Positions 1-8,828 of a DNA stretch of 64,000 bases are shown here, piece after piece; position 1 is the first letter of the stretch, and every line of letters starts with the position of its first letter. The DNA comes from Flavobacteriaceae bacterium UBA1682 (lineage in GTDB: Bacteria > Bacteroidota > Bacteroidia > Flavobacteriales > Flavobacteriaceae): contig DCKE01000024.1 in the NCBI GenBank assembly GCA_002320285.1, positions 21,494 through 85,493 of the forward strand, given 5' to 3'. A program made the translations under genes and the position numbers. Under the pieces are notes generated by a model. It did no database searches. It saw only the letters and a list, made by a program, of their open reading frames with translations, and had not been told where the DNA came from.

Positions 1-1
1 G

Positions 2-406
2 GAAAACTTAAATGTTTTGGATTTTGAATATTATATTCGAATCACCGATATGATTTTGCAAAATGATATACCCAATCTATTATTAGCTTTTGACGATATA
101 CTTGCAAAGGGTTTTGATGGACATCATTTTGTTGCAGGTATGGCTTCGCATTTTAGAGATCTGATGGTTTGTAAGACTCCAGCTACTTTGAGTTTATTAG
201 AAATTGGTGAACACGGGAAACAATTGTTCGGAGAGCAGTCACAGAAAACATCTATGGCTTTTTTGCTTCAGGGAATTGAGATTGCCAACAATTGTGATCT
301 TAAATATAAAACCAGCCAAAATCAACGATTACTAGTTGAATTGTGTTTGATGCAATTGGCATCTATCACCTTTGAAGGCGAAAAAAAAAAAGTAAGTACT
401 ACATAA
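2..406 (+). CDS. dnaX: DNA polymerase III subunit gamma/tau (zero-frame part, 5'-truncated)
   Basis: This is the 3' part of the clamp-loader ATPase gene; its start lies before the window. The visible reading covers the helical clamp-loader region, with segments such as DILAKGFDGHHFVAGMASHF and KYKTSQNQRLLVELCLMQLA. DnaX builds the pentameric loader that places the sliding clamp on primed DNA and, in its long form, tethers the polymerase. The zero frame stops at 404-406, just after a run of eleven A at 381-391. The conserved C-terminal tail continues in the -1 frame, so this reading would give a short gamma-like product. Either programmed slippage or a homopolymer error could explain the split. 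Identity is confident; the reason for the break is inferred. Confidence 0.85.
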   Translation, partial: ENLNVLDFEYYIRITDMILQNDIPNLLLAFDDILAKGFDGHHFVAGMASHFRDLMVCKTPATLSLLEIGEHGKQLFGEQSQKTSMAFLLQGIEIANNCDLKYKTSQNQRLLVELCLMQLASITFEGEKKKVSTT

Positions 407-1053
407 TTCCCCCACATTTTTTAAAAGGAGCTAAAGGAATTTCTGTTGATTCTCCTATAACAGCAGCTACGTCAATATCAAGCTCTGAAAAAAGTCCAGA
501 GGTTGTTGAGACCGTTGTGGCAGTGGAGGAAAAACCAATTGAAGCCCAAGCCGTAGTTGAGGAAGTAAAAGCCCCACTACCGACTAAAAAAGTATCGGCC
601 ATGTCCTTGTCGAGTATTCGTTCTAAAAAAGAATTGGCAGCTTCGTTACAAAAGAAAGTCATCAACTTAGAAGATTTACCTAAAGATCCGTTTACGATGG
701 ACGAGATGATGGAGCACTGGAATTATTATTCCAATCGCTTAAGCCAGTCTGGTTTAATGTTGATGTGTTCTTTGATGGGAATGTGTCAGCCAAAATTAGA
801 AGGTGTACTGGTTCATATCGAATTGCCCAATGAGGGTTCCAAGTTAAGTTTTGATGAAAATAAATACGAGTTGGTTAATTTCTTGAGAAAGAAATTGAAT
901 AACTATGATTTGGAAATCCATATTTTTGTCAATGAGCAAATTACCATTAAACGCGCATTTACTCCTGAGGATAAGTACAAACATTTGAACCAAATCAATC
1001 CCGCTTTGGAAATGTTGGTTCGCACGTTTGAACTTGATATTACTAAAATGTAA
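376..1053 (+). CDS. dnaX: DnaX tau-type C-terminal extension (-1 frame continuation)
   Basis: Open in frame 1 from just after a stop at 373-375. It continues the DnaX protein once the reading slips back one base in the poly-A run. The joined protein reads through a basic KKSKYYIIPPHF linker and an acidic, Ala/Val/Glu-rich hinge, then a folded tail with the motifs SLSSIRSKKEL, VHIELPNEGSKLSFD and INPALEMLVRTFELDI. That tail matches the C-terminus usual for flavobacterial gamma/tau proteins. The first in-frame start codon (GTG, 517) falls in the middle of the linker and is probably not used. In other bacteria the tau tail contacts the polymerase and helicase; for this tail that role is inferred. 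Confidence 0.75.
   Translation, partial: RRKKKSKYYIIPPHFLKGAKGISVDSPITAATSISSSEKSPEVVETVVAVEEKPIEAQAVVEEVKAPLPTKKVSAMSLSSIRSKKELAASLQKKVINLEDLPKDPFTMDEMMEHWNYYSNRLSQSGLMLMCSLMGMCQPKLEGVLVHIELPNEGSKLSFDENKYELVNFLRKKLNNYDLEIHIFVNEQITIKRAFTPEDKYKHLNQINPALEMLVRTFELDITKM
381..391 (+). other. A11 slippery run in dnaX (putative -1 frameshift or transcriptional slippage site)
   Basis: Eleven consecutive A sit exactly where the DnaX reading moves from frame 2 to frame 1. Zero-frame codons are GAA AAA AAA AAA GTA; a one-base backward slip, or one extra A in the mRNA, joins the frames. E. coli dnaX uses ribosomal -1 slippage and Thermus dnaX uses transcriptional slippage on a poly-A run to make two forms. 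I see no strong downstream hairpin, which favours transcriptional slippage or a sequencing error over classic ribosomal frameshifting. Confidence 0.6.
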
Positions 1054-1112
1054 TTTTTGCGGAAGTATATTCCTGTTTTTGGTACTTAAAACTGATTTTT
1101 AGCTTAAAAGTT

Positions 1113-1451
1113 TTATTTTTTTTCAAAACCTTCTCGCCGATTTTGATTCGCAGCTTGGTGGTCTCGTATGGATAAGTCCAACAGAACTTTGGCAGCATTA
1201 TCTTCATCATTGCCCAATTGACCCGCAACAAAAATTCCTTTTTTCGTATTGTCTTTGGTTTGGATTCCATATACCGTCGATTCGTCGTCTGGATTGCTGA
1301 AACCTTCATAACGATAAAGATGAACAATTTGGAAGTTGTCGGGATTCTGTATAATTTGGTCTTCTTCAATATTGTAATCAATATCAAAACCTTTCTTTTT
1401 TAATTCTTCTATCGCGATACTGGCCGAAGCATAATGAAACATCTTTTCCAT
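1113..1451 (-). CDS. Small conserved hypothetical protein (112 aa)
   Basis: A short, acidic cytosolic protein with no signal peptide or membrane segment. It contains a YRYEGFSNPDDESTVYGI segment, which I recognise from small Bacteroidota proteins that databases sometimes label phosphoribosylpyrophosphate synthetase without good reason. It lacks the length and motifs of a true PRPP synthetase, so no enzymatic role is assigned. It lies convergent to dnaX and ends about 60 bases from it. A competing antisense reading at 1043-1387 is low in complexity and is treated as a shadow. The gene is likely real; its function is unknown. Confidence 0.7.
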   Translation of the reverse strand: MEKMFHYASASIAIEELKKKGFDIDYNIEEDQIIQNPDNFQIVHLYRYEGFSNPDDESTVYGIQTKDNTKKGIFVAGQLGNDEDNAAKVLLDLSIRDHQAANQNRREGFEKK

Positions 1452-1581
1452 AATAATTTGATTTTTTAGTGGGGTTCTTAGTAAATCTACAAAAAAAATG
1501 CACTGTGTGGCTGTTAACTGAGCGTTAAATGATTTTATCTATTCCTAAAACTATTATGAGTGGAGTAAAGATTTTACTTTG

Positions 1582-1589
1582 TACCTTTG
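1582..1589 (+). promoter_or_regulatory. Bacteroidota-type -7 element for cvfB
   Basis: TACCTTTG, a perfect TAnnTTTG, lies 20 bases before the cvfB ATG. It fits the primary sigma factor consensus of flavobacteria and predicts a very short leader. A clear -33 TTG is not evident. Confidence 0.5.
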
Positions 1590-1609
1590 CAGTATAAAGA
1601 ACGACAGTT

Positions 1610-2461
1610 ATGATAAATATTGGTGTAGATAATACTTTAAGAATCGCAAGAACGACTAAAGTAGGTTTGTTTTTGACCGATGGAGAGAATGATATATTAT
1701 TGCCGAATAAATATGTGCCTGATGAATATGAAATAGACGATGAAGTCGTTGTTTTTGTTTATTTAGATCACGAAGAAAGACCCGTTGCTACGACTTTAGA
1801 ACCTTTTATATACCTCAATGAGTTTGCCTTATTGAAAGTAAACTATATGAATGAGTTCGGAGCATATATGGATATCGGATTGGAAAAGGATTTATTTGTT
1901 CCATTTAAAGAACAAGCTCGTCCTATGCAAGACGGTAATCGCTATATCATCTATATGTATTTGGATGAAAAAACAAATCGATTAGTCGGATCCAGTCGCT
2001 TAAATCAATTTTTGGATTTGGAGGAAGTGACTCTTGAAACAGGGGAAGAGGTAGATTTGATCGTTTCGCATATCACCGATTTGGGAATTAATGTGATTAT
2101 CAATGAAAAGTTTAAAGGTCTGATCTATAAAAACGAATTGTTTGAAGATTTAAGAACCGGAGATAGAATCATTGGATATATCAAAAATGTGCGTCCTGAT
2201 GGAAAAATCGACGTATCTCGTACCAAACTCGGTTTTGATGGAGTGGTTAGTAGTGCGGATATGATTTTGGAAGAATTGCGATCGAATAGTGGCTTTTTGG
2301 GGCTTAGCGACTCCAGTCATCCAGAAGACATTAAAACAGTCTTAAACATGAGTAAAAAGACTTTTAAGAAGGCTATTGGTACGCTCTACAAAGAAAAGAA
2401 GATAGAGATTAAAGAAGACGGAATCTACCTCATCGAGGAAGAAGACGTTTCGTTTGAATAA
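1610..2461 (+). CDS. cvfB: CvfB-family S1-like RNA-binding protein
   Basis: The 283-residue length and layout match the CvfB/YitL family. An N-terminal S1-like barrel contains GLFLTDGENDILLPNKYVP, and a second barrel contains VNYMNEFGAYMDIGLEKDLF. A third S1-type region runs around residues 145-205 and ends in KIDVSRTKLG. A C-terminal winged-helix segment has LNMSKKTFKKAIGTLYKEKK. In Firmicutes, family members bind RNA and affect virulence gene expression; the role in Bacteroidota is not established. It stands alone, with a TAnnTTTG promoter and an intrinsic terminator. There is no sign of a signal peptide, so it is cytosolic. Confidence 0.85.
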   Translation: MINIGVDNTLRIARTTKVGLFLTDGENDILLPNKYVPDEYEIDDEVVVFVYLDHEERPVATTLEPFIYLNEFALLKVNYMNEFGAYMDIGLEKDLFVPFKEQARPMQDGNRYIIYMYLDEKTNRLVGSSRLNQFLDLEEVTLETGEEVDLIVSHITDLGINVIINEKFKGLIYKNELFEDLRTGDRIIGYIKNVRPDGKIDVSRTKLGFDGVVSSADMILEELRSNSGFLGLSDSSHPEDIKTVLNMSKKTFKKAIGTLYKEKKIEIKEDGIYLIEEEDVSFE

Positions 2462-2481
2462 AATAAAAAGCTTAATATATG

Positions 2482-2508
2482 AAAACTCCCATTTTGGGAG
2501 TTTTTTTT
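2482..2508 (+). terminator. Intrinsic terminator after cvfB
   Basis: The stem AAAACTCCC / GGGAGTTTT, with a short T-rich loop, is followed by a run of eight T. It begins about 20 bases after the cvfB stop. Confidence 0.8.
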
Positions 2509-2577
2509 GTAACTTGTAGTAAATTTATTTGACTTGTTAAGCCTTAAATAAATTCTTTAAGTTATAGATCGAAGATT

Positions 2578-3435
2578 ATGAAAACAACCTTTTCACGGAA
2601 TCCGTCAGCACAACCGTCTATAGATGAAATGTTGCATTTCCCCATTCGAGATAAGCGATTTCCCGTTTTATTTATCGGACATGGATCACCTATGAATGCG
2701 ATCGAAGAGAATGAGTTTACAACGTATTGGAACAGGTTGGGACGTATCTTAGATAAGCCCGAAGCGGTGCTGGTTGTATCGGCGCATTGGTTAACCAGAG
2801 GTACCACTAAGGTAACGGCTATGACTGCGCCCAAGACGATTCACGATTTTGGCGGGTTTCCCGAAGCTTTATATGAAGTCCAATATCCGGCTTTAGGAAG
2901 TCCAGAATTGGCCTTGGAGACCCAAAAAATTATTAAGGGTACCGCTATTGAATTGGACCATGATTGGGGTTTGGATCACGGAGCCTGGAGTGTTGTTAAA
3001 CATATTTACCCAGATGCTGATATTCCCGTAATACAATTGAGTATAGATTATGGAAAACCCGCAGCATTTCATTATAAGCTCGCAGGAGAATTGATGGAGT
3101 TAAGACGGCGTGGTGTATTGATTATCGGTAGTGGTAATATGGTTCATAATTTACGAATTATGGATTGGCGCCATCTCAACAGCGATAACTATGGCTTTGA
3201 CTGGGCCAAAGAAAGCAATGAATTGTTTAAGGAAAAGATACTTTCAAAATCCCACAATGATTTAATCAATTACCAACAGTTAGGAGCAGCAGTGCAGCTC
3301 GCCATTCCAACACCAGACCATTATTTTCCTTTGCTTTACGTACTTGGATTACAGTTGGCCAATGAAGAAGTAGAAATTTTTAATGATAAGTATGTAGCGG
3401 GATCTTTAAGTATGACCTCGCTGAAAATCGGATGA
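2578..3435 (+). CDS. ygiD: DODA-type extradiol aromatic ring-opening dioxygenase (YgiD-like)
   Basis: A 285-residue member of the 4,5-DOPA dioxygenase extradiol family, related to LigB and E. coli YgiD. These enzymes open catechol rings using a divalent metal. Candidate metal and active-site histidines are seen in FIGHGSPMNAI, VVSAHWLT, DHDWGLDHGAWSVV and GSGNMVHNLR, in the family's usual order. The N-terminal 20 residues are polar and lie outside the fold; a later start is possible, but the ATG at 2578 is the first available. It is monocistronic, converging on a serine hydrolase across a shared terminator. The natural substrate is not known; family assignment is secure. Confidence 0.87.
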   Translation: MKTTFSRNPSAQPSIDEMLHFPIRDKRFPVLFIGHGSPMNAIEENEFTTYWNRLGRILDKPEAVLVVSAHWLTRGTTKVTAMTAPKTIHDFGGFPEALYEVQYPALGSPELALETQKIIKGTAIELDHDWGLDHGAWSVVKHIYPDADIPVIQLSIDYGKPAAFHYKLAGELMELRRRGVLIIGSGNMVHNLRIMDWRHLNSDNYGFDWAKESNELFKEKILSKSHNDLINYQQLGAAVQLAIPTPDHYFPLLYVLGLQLANEEVEIFNDKYVAGSLSMTSLKIG

Positions 3436-3482
3436 TTTCAATTTAATACTATCATAAATGAAATGACCCTATAAAAACAAAA

Positions 3483-3515
3483 AAACGCCTTTAATAGTAA
3501 AGGCGTTTTCGTTTT
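3483..3515. terminator. Bidirectional intrinsic terminator
   Basis: AACGCCTTT / AAAGGCGTT stem with a six-base loop, flanked by A-rich and T-rich runs, between the convergent dioxygenase and serine hydrolase genes. Confidence 0.8.
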
Positions 3516-4694
3516 TTAATTGTCTAAGTTTCCGACAGAATAGTCACCAAAGTGGTGTGCCAAATCAATGGTTTTATAAGTCAGTTTGGAGTATTTGTTT
3601 GACAACAAAATAATCGATACGGTGTCTTGTTGTAGTCGAATATAAGAAGAAGTATTACCACGCCACCATCCGTTGTGGAAGGTGTAGTTTTTACCGTTAT
3701 TCATTTCGATTAAACGCATCCCCAATCCGTAGTTGTTTTTTCCTTTTCTTTCGTAACTATAACCTTTGTACATTTGATCTTTTAGATCTTTATTTAGAAA
3801 CACATCGGAGTACATGGCCTTATCCAGTTTTAAAAGGTCTCTCGGTGTAGTATATATGTTTTTATCACCATAAGTACCGTCGAGATAATCAAAGCGCATT
3901 AAGCGATAATTACCATCATAAGACTGACATACCTCATCTTTTTTATTGATGTCATCAAATACAAAAGTATGTGTCATTTCCAAAGGATCTAATACCAGGT
4001 CTCTCAGTGCTTTTTTATATGGTTTACCACTAATTTTTTCAACGATAAGCGCTAATAACACATAATTGGTATTGGAATAAGTGAATTTGCTATTTGGTTT
4101 AAAATCCAAAGCTACTTTTCCACTGCTAATAATGTCTAAAACATCTTGATTCGTAATGGTTTGTGAGGTATTCCAGATGTTTTTTTCTGCGGTAAAATAT
4201 CCGTAATATTTTAATCCACTTCTATGGTTCAGCAACATGCGAATCGTAGTTTGAGGATAGGGGAATGAAGGCAATACGCTAACTACACTTTGATCTAAGT
4301 CCAAGAGGCCGTCGTTAACCAAACGTAAAGTAGCAATAGAAGTGACCACTTTACCCACGGAAGCTACGTGCATAGGGGTATTTTGACCAATCATTTCATT
4401 TTTAGAACGGTTGGAGTAACCCGAATATTCTTCAAAGATAATTTTCCCGTTTTTAGCGACTAAAAAACCACCTGAATAATCGTTTTTGTTGATGTTTTTA
4501 TGATAAAATTCTTCTACTATATGGTTTTGTTTTAAGATGTATTCTGGATCCAATTCATTAAACTGAACCTCATAAGGGTTTTCGGTTATGTGGAGTTCCG
4601 AATCAGCCGGAATCCGCTCAGCTAAATCTTTGTTTTTATTACAAGATGCCAAGATTAGGGTTGCAGCTAATAAGCTACTATATATGTATTTCAT
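3516..4694 (-). CDS. Secreted serine hydrolase, beta-lactamase/penicillin-binding class C type (lipoprotein)
   Basis: A 392-residue protein with a lipobox (LILASC, Cys near residue 18), so it is probably anchored in the membrane facing the periplasm or surface. It carries the serine beta-lactamase-like triad: the SxxK motif in ASVGKVV, the YxN motif in TYSNTNY, and a C-terminal HNGWW that replaces the usual HTG/KTG-type box. Family members are D-Ala-D-Ala peptidases, esterases or stand-alone hydrolases; true beta-lactamase activity cannot be read from sequence. It is monocistronic, with a long A+T-rich upstream region. Family confidence is high, substrate unknown. Confidence 0.85.
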   Translation of the reverse strand: MKYIYSSLLAATLILASCNKNKDLAERIPADSELHITENPYEVQFNELDPEYILKQNHIVEEFYHKNINKNDYSGGFLVAKNGKIIFEEYSGYSNRSKNEMIGQNTPMHVASVGKVVTSIATLRLVNDGLLDLDQSVVSVLPSFPYPQTTIRMLLNHRSGLKYYGYFTAEKNIWNTSQTITNQDVLDIISSGKVALDFKPNSKFTYSNTNYVLLALIVEKISGKPYKKALRDLVLDPLEMTHTFVFDDINKKDEVCQSYDGNYRLMRFDYLDGTYGDKNIYTTPRDLLKLDKAMYSDVFLNKDLKDQMYKGYSYERKGKNNYGLGMRLIEMNNGKNYTFHNGWWRGNTSSYIRLQQDTVSIILLSNKYSKLTYKTIDLAHHFGDYSVGNLDN

Positions 4695-4921
4695 TGTTTA
4701 CTAGGTCTAAAAAACAAATATAGACAAATTAATGAATTGAGAAATCAAAAAAAAAATTAAAATTTATTAATCTAAAATGCGGTATTAAATGTTTTTTAAT
4801 AGGAATTTATAAGTTTTATGCTAGAAAACTAAGAAATAATCCATTCATAATCAGTAATGTAAAATATATTAAGGAAGCTTGTTTTATTTATGTAATCGAG
4901 AAATCAAGGAAAAAAAATTAA

Positions 4922-5941
4922 CTATTGCGCATTTTTCTTTGATGAGCCTCCAAAAGAGTAAATCAAATAACATAATGACGGCAAAATAAATATACTGCCT
5001 ATCAGTAAGGCCCAGGCCAAGGTATCTATGGTTTTCGCGGATCCCATATTATCGATTAACGAAAGCGAGGATCCATTTTTAAATAAAATAATTTCCGGAT
5101 AGTGATTATGCGTCGCAGCTACGAGTATCATGATGACTTGAAAACCAGCTAATAGCCTTAAAGTAATGACTTTTTTATGTTTAAAAGCAAAAAAGGTAAA
5201 GCTCAGAGAGATAGTGGCTAAGGATAAAGAAATTCTGCCTATAGGGGTTTGCACTACCCAATTTAGCAACGGAATATCCGATAGGTATGCTGTGATGAAA
5301 ACAATCAAACCACTAGTGACCACAGCGATCATAGCCCTTTTGGATTTTTTGATAAAATAACGTTGTTCGCTGTCGTTTTTCGACTTTCCTACTATAAATA
5401 TTGCCGCTAAATAACTACAAATGCAGACGGTAAAAATACCTACACTAAGTCCAAAGGTGTTGAGCCAGCTCCATAAATAAGCATGCAGGAAATCAGGCGC
5501 TTCGGTATCCATTGTTCTAGATACAGTTGCTGCAGCAATCATTCCCAGAAAAAAAGGCGTTAATAAACTGCTGATGACATAAATTTTAGAATAGATTTTT
5601 TGCCATTGATCATCGATGGCGTCGTAATGCCTAAAAGAGAATGCTGTACCGCGGGCAATAATCCCCAATAACATCAATACTAATGGTATGTGTAGATAAA
5701 CAGACAGGGTACTGTATATTTTTGGAAAACCAACAAATAAGATAACTATAGCGATGATTAGCCACATATGATTGGCTTCCCATATCGGTCCTATGGCTCG
5801 ATACATAGTGGAACTCACTTCTTTTTCTCTTTTTTTATTAGAAAATAATTCTAAAATACCGGCACCGAAATCTGCTCCACCCAATAGGAGATACAGGCAT
5901 ATAGATGCCCATAAAAAAAGTATAACTACATACAACATCAT
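4922..5941 (-). CDS. cydB: Cytochrome bd ubiquinol oxidase subunit II
   Basis: A 339-residue polytopic membrane protein that forms the quinol oxidase with CydA. It begins with a membrane segment followed by LLLGGADFGAGILELF, the conserved CydB start, and has WEANHMW and FRHYD further on. Oxidase bd couples quinol oxidation to oxygen reduction at low oxygen tension without proton pumping. Its ATG overlaps the cydA TGA in an ATGA arrangement, implying translational coupling. No CydX-like small ORF is evident downstream. Confidence 0.95.
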   Translation of the reverse strand: MMLYVVILFLWASICLYLLLGGADFGAGILELFSNKKREKEVSSTMYRAIGPIWEANHMWLIIAIVILFVGFPKIYSTLSVYLHIPLVLMLLGIIARGTAFSFRHYDAIDDQWQKIYSKIYVISSLLTPFFLGMIAAATVSRTMDTEAPDFLHAYLWSWLNTFGLSVGIFTVCICSYLAAIFIVGKSKNDSEQRYFIKKSKRAMIAVVTSGLIVFITAYLSDIPLLNWVVQTPIGRISLSLATISLSFTFFAFKHKKVITLRLLAGFQVIMILVAATHNHYPEIILFKNGSSLSLIDNMGSAKTIDTLAWALLIGSIFILPSLCYLIYSFGGSSKKNAQ

Positions 5942-7281
5942 AATAGCGCTTTTTTAGATTGAAATTGAGGATCCGTACAATCGTAAAGAATACCGACCAT
6001 TTTGATTTGACGATGTAATAGAAAAACCACAATTACAGCCAATGAGATAAACACGGCACTAAATAAAATAAAAGAATAATGTATGCCGGGCATCGGAGTC
6101 AAAGCGTCTTTAGTGCGCATGATATCGTATATAATCCACGGTTGACGACCTACTTCTGTTACGGTCCAACCCGCTTCTAATGCAATATATCCCATGGGAA
6201 GACTGACGACAAACAACTTGTATAACCAAGGTTTTTCTTTCCAATTCTTTTTATAGGTGAGCGACAGAAAATACAACAAGGCCACGAGAACTAAGAACAT
6301 ACCCAAAGCGATCATCAATTGAAAGGCATAATGAGTAATGGCAACGGGAGGATGGTCCTCCTTTGGAAATTGGTCCAGACCGATTACGGGTTCACTGAAA
6401 TTTCCATGAACTAAAAAACTCAAACCTCCGGGGATTTTAAGGGCATAATCCACTTGTTGCGTCTGTTCGTTTGGAATACCGCCTATTATAAAAGGAGCAC
6501 TTCCATCCGTCTTAAAATGGGCTTCCATAGCTGCTAGTTTCGCCGGTTGTCGCTTTGCTACACTTTTAGCAGAGATATCACCACTGAGCGGTTGAAGTAC
6601 TGCAAATACACAAGCAGTTATTGCTGCTATTTTAAAACACTCTTGATGAAAGTGAATATTTTTACCTTTTAATATCATCCACGCGTGTACTCCAGCGACA
6701 GCAAAACCCGTAGCAACAAAGGCCGCAATAGTCATGTGTAACGCCTGAGAAAACCAAGCATCATTAAACATCGCTTGAACAGGATCGATATTGGAAAACA
6801 CACCGTTGTGATAATCAAATCCACTCGGGCTATTCATCCACGCATTCGCGGCTACAACTAAAGTACCGGAAGCCAGTCCGCTAATCCCAACAACTAAACC
6901 CGTAGCCCAGTGAAACCATTTGTTAAACCGATCCCACCCATAGAGATAAAAACCCAAGGCAATAGCTTCTATAAAAAAGGCTGTACCCTCAAGAGAAAAT
7001 GGCATACCAAAAATAGGACCTGCATGCTCCATAAAGCTTGGCCACAACAGACCCAATTCAAAAGATAACATCGTACCGGAAACAGCACCAGTTGCAAATA
7101 ATATAGCCACGCCTTTACTCCAAGCTTTGGTAATTCCCTTGTATAAAGGATTATCGGTTTTTAGGTATTTATAATGCGAAATAGCCATGAAAAATGGCAT
7201 AACCATACCGACACAAGCAAAGATGATATGAAAACCTAGGGAGAGTGCCATTTGTGATCTAGCGGCAAGAAAGTCATCCAT
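5938..7281 (-). CDS. cydA: Cytochrome bd ubiquinol oxidase subunit I
   Basis: The start is placed at the internal ATG giving MDDFLAARSQMALSLGFHII, the normal CydA N-terminus; the ORF upstream of it is not family-like. The heme-bearing subunit shows the N-terminal His in SLGFHIIF, a second His in QALHMTIAAF, and the GRQPW signature near the C-terminus. At about 447 residues the quinol-binding loop is of the short type. It is the first gene of cydAB, transcribed leftward. Neighbours give no sign of cydCD, so heme export and assembly functions must lie elsewhere. Confidence 0.95.
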   Translation of the reverse strand: MDDFLAARSQMALSLGFHIIFACVGMVMPFFMAISHYKYLKTDNPLYKGITKAWSKGVAILFATGAVSGTMLSFELGLLWPSFMEHAGPIFGMPFSLEGTAFFIEAIALGFYLYGWDRFNKWFHWATGLVVGISGLASGTLVVAANAWMNSPSGFDYHNGVFSNIDPVQAMFNDAWFSQALHMTIAAFVATGFAVAGVHAWMILKGKNIHFHQECFKIAAITACVFAVLQPLSGDISAKSVAKRQPAKLAAMEAHFKTDGSAPFIIGGIPNEQTQQVDYALKIPGGLSFLVHGNFSEPVIGLDQFPKEDHPPVAITHYAFQLMIALGMFLVLVALLYFLSLTYKKNWKEKPWLYKLFVVSLPMGYIALEAGWTVTEVGRQPWIIYDIMRTKDALTPMPGIHYSFILFSAVFISLAVIVVFLLHRQIKMVGILYDCTDPQFQSKKALL

Positions 7282-7437
7282 AATACAGCATTTTAGAGCA
7301 AAGAATTTTGTTTTCGATTGATTCAAAAATCTGATTAAAGATACTGGTTTTAAACGGTTTCCTTTTATAATAAATAGTCCTATTATTGTGTAATTCAGAC
7401 ATTTTTAATTAATGTTTATGTCCGCTGACAAAACGGG

Positions 7438-7482
7438 ATAAAAAAATCCCAAAGAAAGTCATCAACCTACTTTGGGATACTA
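7438..7482 (-). terminator. Intrinsic terminator after the MFS gene
   Basis: Read leftward, ATCCCAAAG pairs with CTTTGGGAT and is followed by a run of T. It lies about 70 bases past the MFS pseudogene stop and insulates cydA from it. Confidence 0.7.
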
Positions 7483-7552
7483 CACGGATTCTCAGCTATG
7501 CGCATTCGGTTTTGAATTTTTTTCTAAGTATATTCACAAATCGATTAGGATT

Positions 7553-8734
7553 TCAACAACATATCTTGTCGTCAGTACGGTTTGCAACAGCTGTTTTTCT
7601 GTTTTCTAATAGCTGCCGTACACCCATCATGGTTAAAGCGAGTGTACCAAATAGTATGCTGATTAACGGTGTGTATTGAACGCCCTTATAAACGATCATC
7701 CAGCCTCCCAATGTGGTACCGAGAAAGACTCCAAGATTGCCAAATGAGGTTGCTAGGCTATTGGCGAATTCCAAATTACCCGACGATACCGATATCATAT
7801 AGGAAGAAGCATTTAAGAAACAGGGAGCATAGAGAAATCCCCAAATGATAATCACTGCCAGCGTAGCCCAAAAATTACTACCCGCGATATATAACAATAT
7901 CGGAACGGCAATGGTACCTGAAAGATAAAAAGCCGTGGTTCTCGGAACACTTCTATTGAGCATTTTACCCGCTACACGCATCGATAATACCCCTACAACG
8001 CCAAATAGTAAAAGCATCAAACTCATCATGGTATTATCCATGTTTTTAGCTTTGGTTTAGTATTCGGCGAAATAGCTATAAGTCGAGAACCAAGCCGTTA
8101 CCATAAAGAAATTCATAGCTGTACTGAGGAGGAATAACGGTTTTTTTAAGAGAATCAATTGACTGCCATACGATTTTCTAGTAGTGACTGGCATGGGAGG
8201 GAGCACAAAATAGATGCCTAGCCAAGCCAGTATACTCACCGCTGTTTGAATCATAAACGATACTTCCCAAGTCCAAAGCGTCGCTAAAAATGTAGCCAAA
8301 GGAACGGTGGTTACCATTGCTATGGCTACTCCGCTAAAAACAATACCCATCAATTCATTTTCACGACTTTTATCGGCTTGAGATACCGCGACTGATAAAG
8401 CAGTGGCAATATAAACGGGTTGTAGAAATGCGGGAAGTATTCGTACCAACATCAGCAACCAAAAAGGAGGGGATAGGGACGAAATCACCCCAGTAATAAT
8501 AAAAATGGAAATCGCTAATAACATCATGGTTCTTTTGTCGAAGCGCGACATCAGTAAGGTCATTATTGGGCCTGTTAAGGCAATAATCAGTGCGAAAGCA
8601 CTGAGCAAATAACCCGCGACATCAATGCTGATGTTGTAATGAGTAGCAATTTGCGGTAATATTCCAATAACGCCAAATTCGGTGGTAATGACTCCGATAA
8701 ATCCGAGACAGCCAATGTATGCATATTTTTTCAT
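7553..8734 (-). pseudogene. MFS (DHA1-type) efflux transporter, interrupted by an in-frame TAA
   Basis: Two readings in the same frame together make one 12-helix drug/sugar efflux transporter of normal length, about 390 codons. The N-terminal half (8057-8734) has the FGVIGILPQIA start and the MSRFDKR loop motif; the C-terminal half runs 8041-7553. They are separated only by a TAA at 8057-8059 and five sense codons (TKAKN) before an ATG. No frameshift is present, so one point change, for example TTA to TAA, would restore the gene. It is divergent from an HxlR regulator, the usual pairing for such pumps. Independent translation of the second half from the ATG at 8041 is possible but would yield a half transporter. 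Confidence 0.8.
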
Positions 8735-8782
8735 GTAAAATATATTTTTAAAAGCACAAAATTATTCGAAATGGCTTATTTT

Positions 8783-8816
8783 TGTATGGTATACAACCAA
8801 ATGTATGGTACTAACA
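8783..8816. promoter_or_regulatory. Putative HxlR operator: repeated TGTATGGTA elements
   Basis: Two copies of TGTATGGTA start at 8783 and 8802, 19 bases (about two helical turns) apart. The first lies within the inverted repeat TGTAT-ggt-ATACA. They sit between the divergent MFS and HxlR genes and immediately before the HxlR start, where an autoregulated dimer would bind. Function is inferred from position only. Confidence 0.45.
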
Positions 8817-8828
8817 TTTTTGTAAGTA

